Origin: Nitrososphaerales archaeon TH5895
Lineage (GTDB): Archaea > Thermoproteota > Nitrososphaeria > Nitrososphaerales > Nitrososphaeraceae
Length of the DNA: 7,132 nucleotides
Assembly (NCBI GenBank): GCA_014523695.1
Contig: JAATVS010000684.1
Coordinates: 1 to 7,132, forward strand
Direction of reading: 5' to 3'
Shown: positions 5,452-7,132 of the stretch, piece after piece
Layout: each line of letters starts with the position of its first letter
Position numbering within the stretch: the first letter of the stretch is position 1
The notes under the pieces: model-generated
The model's database searches: none
The model's input: only the letters and a program-made list of their open reading frames with translations
What the model was told of the DNA's origin: nothing
Translations under genes and position numbers: made by a program

Positions 5452-6483
5452 ATGGATGCAAATGAAAGGAAAAGTGTGGATTTGGGTCTCAAACAAAATA
5501 TACGAGACGATGCCAGTACACTCCTTAGGGAGTCCTTGTACGATGCGCTGCTTCAGTATTTCAACAATTTGAAAATCTCTTCAGATGATCCGTTGTTTTC
5601 TACTTCAATGTCATATGTAGAAAAAATTTCTGTACGAGAGCTACAGGTTCAGCCGAATTTCTTGGAGGCAGTAAGAGTAATTGTCCAGGCTGCTAGGGAA
5701 ATTGGATATATCTTTGATCATTCTGAATTATCAGATATACTTACCATTGCTGTGGGTGAGATAAGGAAGGATCGAAGGGCAGAGGAAAAAAACCTTCAAA
5801 CTTTTGATCAAGTCGTTTTTAACATCTATAAGGATCTTAATGAAAACTACCAAAGTTTCAACGACTTCTTAAAAGAATCTTATCCAGAAATACTTGTGAA
5901 TGTAATTTCTGTAATTCATAGTGGAAAAGATGCTTCTGGAGTACGAATTGATTCATACAATGCTGAAGCATATTACCGAACAAGAAAGGATCAACAAGAT
6001 GTGGCACAATCCTTTAATTTAGATTTCTCTAAGGTCGAAGTGAGTCAAGTACGTAAACCAGTCGCTGGAAGAGTAATATCGGATCAAAGGCTCGTTGATA
6101 GTTTGGCACAGATAACAGGAAGAACTACAGAGTCAGTCCGTGATGCGCTTCAAGGATTGTCTGAGTACGATTTGAATAGCATTAAAGACCTGTGTAGTAA
6201 TTACAATAAGCTACAAAAATACTATGATATTGCTGGAGACGAAAGGGAATTCAAAGAAATTGCTGAAAGAGAATTAGGAAGGAAGTTATTGGATAGTCAG
6301 GTTCAACATGCGATCCTATCGGTGAGAAGGTCAAAAATATACATTGAGAATATTCTTGACGATAAATTCGTTCCAGATAAGTCTCATGGGATCAATCACG
6401 TTAAACATAACCTAGAGTATGGATATCAGCTGATAGGTATCATTCAAAGTAAGAGGAAGCGGAAAAATCGGAGAGCAGATTAG
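5452..6483 (+). CDS. Unrecognised 343-residue soluble, mainly helical protein
   Basis: I do not recognise this protein. It has no signal peptide or membrane segment and is rich in charged residues and predicted helix. The first part (about 15-150) consists of amphipathic helices, with acidic/basic stretches such as EIRKDRRAEEKN (103-114). A linker follows, about 160-205. A second helical part (about 208-300) includes VRDALQGLSEYDLNSIKDL (229-247). Near the C-terminus, DKSHGINHVKHNLEYGYQLIG (309-329) holds three His (312, 316, 319). It resembles the first His helix of an HD-type fold, but no later HD pair or Asp follows before the stop, so metal hydrolase activity is not supported. The protein ends in a basic tail, KRKRKNRR (334-341), which could bind nucleic acid. 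Compared with its neighbours, its upstream control region is unusually elaborate. Start ATG 5452 is supported by AGGAGAG. Base composition is like that of the neighbours, so recent transfer is not indicated. Confidence 0.75.
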   Translation: MDANERKSVDLGLKQNIRDDASTLLRESLYDALLQYFNNLKISSDDPLFSTSMSYVEKISVRELQVQPNFLEAVRVIVQAAREIGYIFDHSELSDILTIAVGEIRKDRRAEEKNLQTFDQVVFNIYKDLNENYQSFNDFLKESYPEILVNVISVIHSGKDASGVRIDSYNAEAYYRTRKDQQDVAQSFNLDFSKVEVSQVRKPVAGRVISDQRLVDSLAQITGRTTESVRDALQGLSEYDLNSIKDLCSNYNKLQKYYDIAGDEREFKEIAERELGRKLLDSQVQHAILSVRRSKIYIENILDDKFVPDKSHGINHVKHNLEYGYQLIGIIQSKRKRKNRRAD

Positions 6484-6646
6484 TCATCTCGTATTGTTCT
6501 ATGACAATTGAAATACAAAGCTAATTCTAATCATATATGCAAACCAATTTGGTAATGGTGGTTAATAGCAGTATCAGCAAATTGATTATGCACTACATTG
6601 ATCGTAATTCATGCAAGGCATGATGTTTGACGAGGGTTGCGTACAC

Positions 6647-6662
6647 AAGAACTTTAGTTCTT
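6647..6662. terminator. Hairpin between the two convergent genes
   Basis: AAGAAC (6647-6652) pairs with GTTCTT (6657-6662) around TTTA. It lies in the 287-base gap between the converging 343- and 107-residue genes, where a two-sided terminator would be useful. No long T tract follows. The rest of this gap (6484-6770) shows no convincing gene; a 28-codon frame at 6537-6623 has no support. Confidence 0.3.
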
Positions 6663-6770
6663 AACACGCGTGTTTAATATCATAAAGACTAACATGCTCG
6701 CAATCTATCATCACATCTAATACGGAATGATACAATTGGAAATTTTGAGATCGAAATAAATTAGTAATAA

Positions 6771-7094
6771 TTAGACCGGAAGAGATAGCCTGCCTACGTA
6801 TTCCTCCATCGCATGCTCTGACTTTATTTTCGCTATTATATTGATTTTTTCTTCTTCGGTAAACCAATTTGCCAGACTCTTTGCGATGCCATTTTTGTCG
6901 CATATTACAATCATGTATCCATTTGATTCCTTTACAACTCCGTAAAAATTCTCTTCCCCTACTGGCTCCCATTGGTCAGATTTGTTGTCCTTCAGCGCCA
7001 AAGCAGGCATCGCACTTCCCGTGTAAGTCTTTAAAATATCCTGAGCTGATTTGACTCTTCTCTCCCCTATCTTTAGTGCCGTGAAATACTGCAT
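6771..7094 (-). CDS. Unrecognised 107-residue soluble protein
   Basis: I do not recognise this small protein. It has no signal peptide, membrane segment or Cys/His metal motif. The order suggests a compact alpha/beta domain. An N-terminal part with ALKIGERRVKSAQDI (6-20) is followed by a central beta-like stretch, NFYGVVKESNGYMIVICDKNG (49-69), with a single Cys65. An acidic/basic helix, EEEKINIIAKIKSEHAMEEYV (80-100), follows. Two other frames over the same DNA lack this protein-like pattern and a promoter. This reading is supported by a TATA-like box about 27 bases before its ATG (7117-7126). The gene converges on the 343-residue gene; no functional link can be drawn. Confidence 0.65.
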   Translation of the reverse strand: MQYFTALKIGERRVKSAQDILKTYTGSAMPALALKDNKSDQWEPVGEENFYGVVKESNGYMIVICDKNGIAKSLANWFTEEEKINIIAKIKSEHAMEEYVGRLSLPV

Positions 7095-7116
7095 ATACCT
7101 AGTTCAAATTTATATC

Positions 7117-7126
7117 TCTTAAAAAG
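7117..7126 (-). promoter_or_regulatory. TATA-like box of the 107-residue gene
   Basis: Read on the minus strand, this is CTTTTTAAGA, centred about 27 bases before the ATG that begins at 7094. No Shine-Dalgarno site is present, consistent with a leaderless transcript. A second AT-rich element, ATATAAATT at 7107-7115, is too close to the ATG. Confidence 0.45.
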
Positions 7127-7132
7127 GTTTAA

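Noticed and set aside
6537..6623. 28-codon plus-strand frame in the convergent gap
   Set aside because: Too short, with no ribosome site and no recognisable motif.
6484..6770. Possible tRNA or small RNA gene in the convergent gap
   Set aside because: No T-loop consensus or cloverleaf arms could be found; only a 6-bp hairpin is present.
6661..6972. 103-residue minus-strand frame overlapping the 107-residue gene
   Set aside because: Its sequence is Arg/Cys/His-rich in the manner of a shadow frame, and its start lies within the better-supported gene.

Overview
The window looks like a piece of a low-GC ammonia-oxidizing archaeon of the Nitrososphaeria, most like the soil lineage Nitrososphaerales (for example a Nitrosocosmicus-like genome). 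The assignment is an inference from several signs. There is an archaeal-type TIGR00300 (LOR/SDH) protein. There is a tiny single C2H2 zinc-finger protein. AT-rich TATA-like boxes sit about 25-35 bases before start codons that lack Shine-Dalgarno sites, which fits leaderless transcripts. Genes are short, singly transcribed and separated by long AT-rich gaps. No rRNA, tRNA, CRISPR array, transposase or prophage gene is visible.

Layout. 1-331 is a non-coding leader, possibly with the last codons of a gene cut by the window edge. 332-1318 (+) is a D-2-hydroxyacid dehydrogenase of the glyoxylate/hydroxypyruvate reductase type. 1319-1554 is a GC-richer, coding-like island that may be a gene remnant. 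1666-1836 (+) is a 56-residue C2H2 zinc-finger protein. 1988-2563 (+) is a PduO-type cob(I)alamin adenosyltransferase. 2564-2972 is a long gap with two adjacent RNA-type hairpins. 2973-3542 (+, or from GTG 2952) is an HD-domain phosphohydrolase of the HDDC2/YfbR 5'-deoxynucleotidase type. 3761-5017 (+) is a TIGR00300 protein, probably an ornithine cyclodeaminase. 5018-5451 is a gap holding a 9-bp inverted repeat fused to a TATA-like box, a leader hairpin and a Shine-Dalgarno site. 5452-6483 (+) is an unrecognised 343-residue, mainly helical protein. 6771-7094 (-) is an unrecognised 107-residue protein, convergent with it.

The genes do not form one operon: nearly every one appears to have its own promoter and gap. 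The recognised ones are metabolic housekeeping: 2-oxoacid/hydroxyacid reduction, adenosylcobalamin formation, dNMP clean-up, and ornithine-to-proline conversion. I see no clear new multi-gene system. The parts most worth a second look are the orphan 343-residue gene with its elaborate 5' control region, the hairpin pair at 2757-2821, the zinc-finger mini-protein, and the coding-like island after the dehydrogenase.
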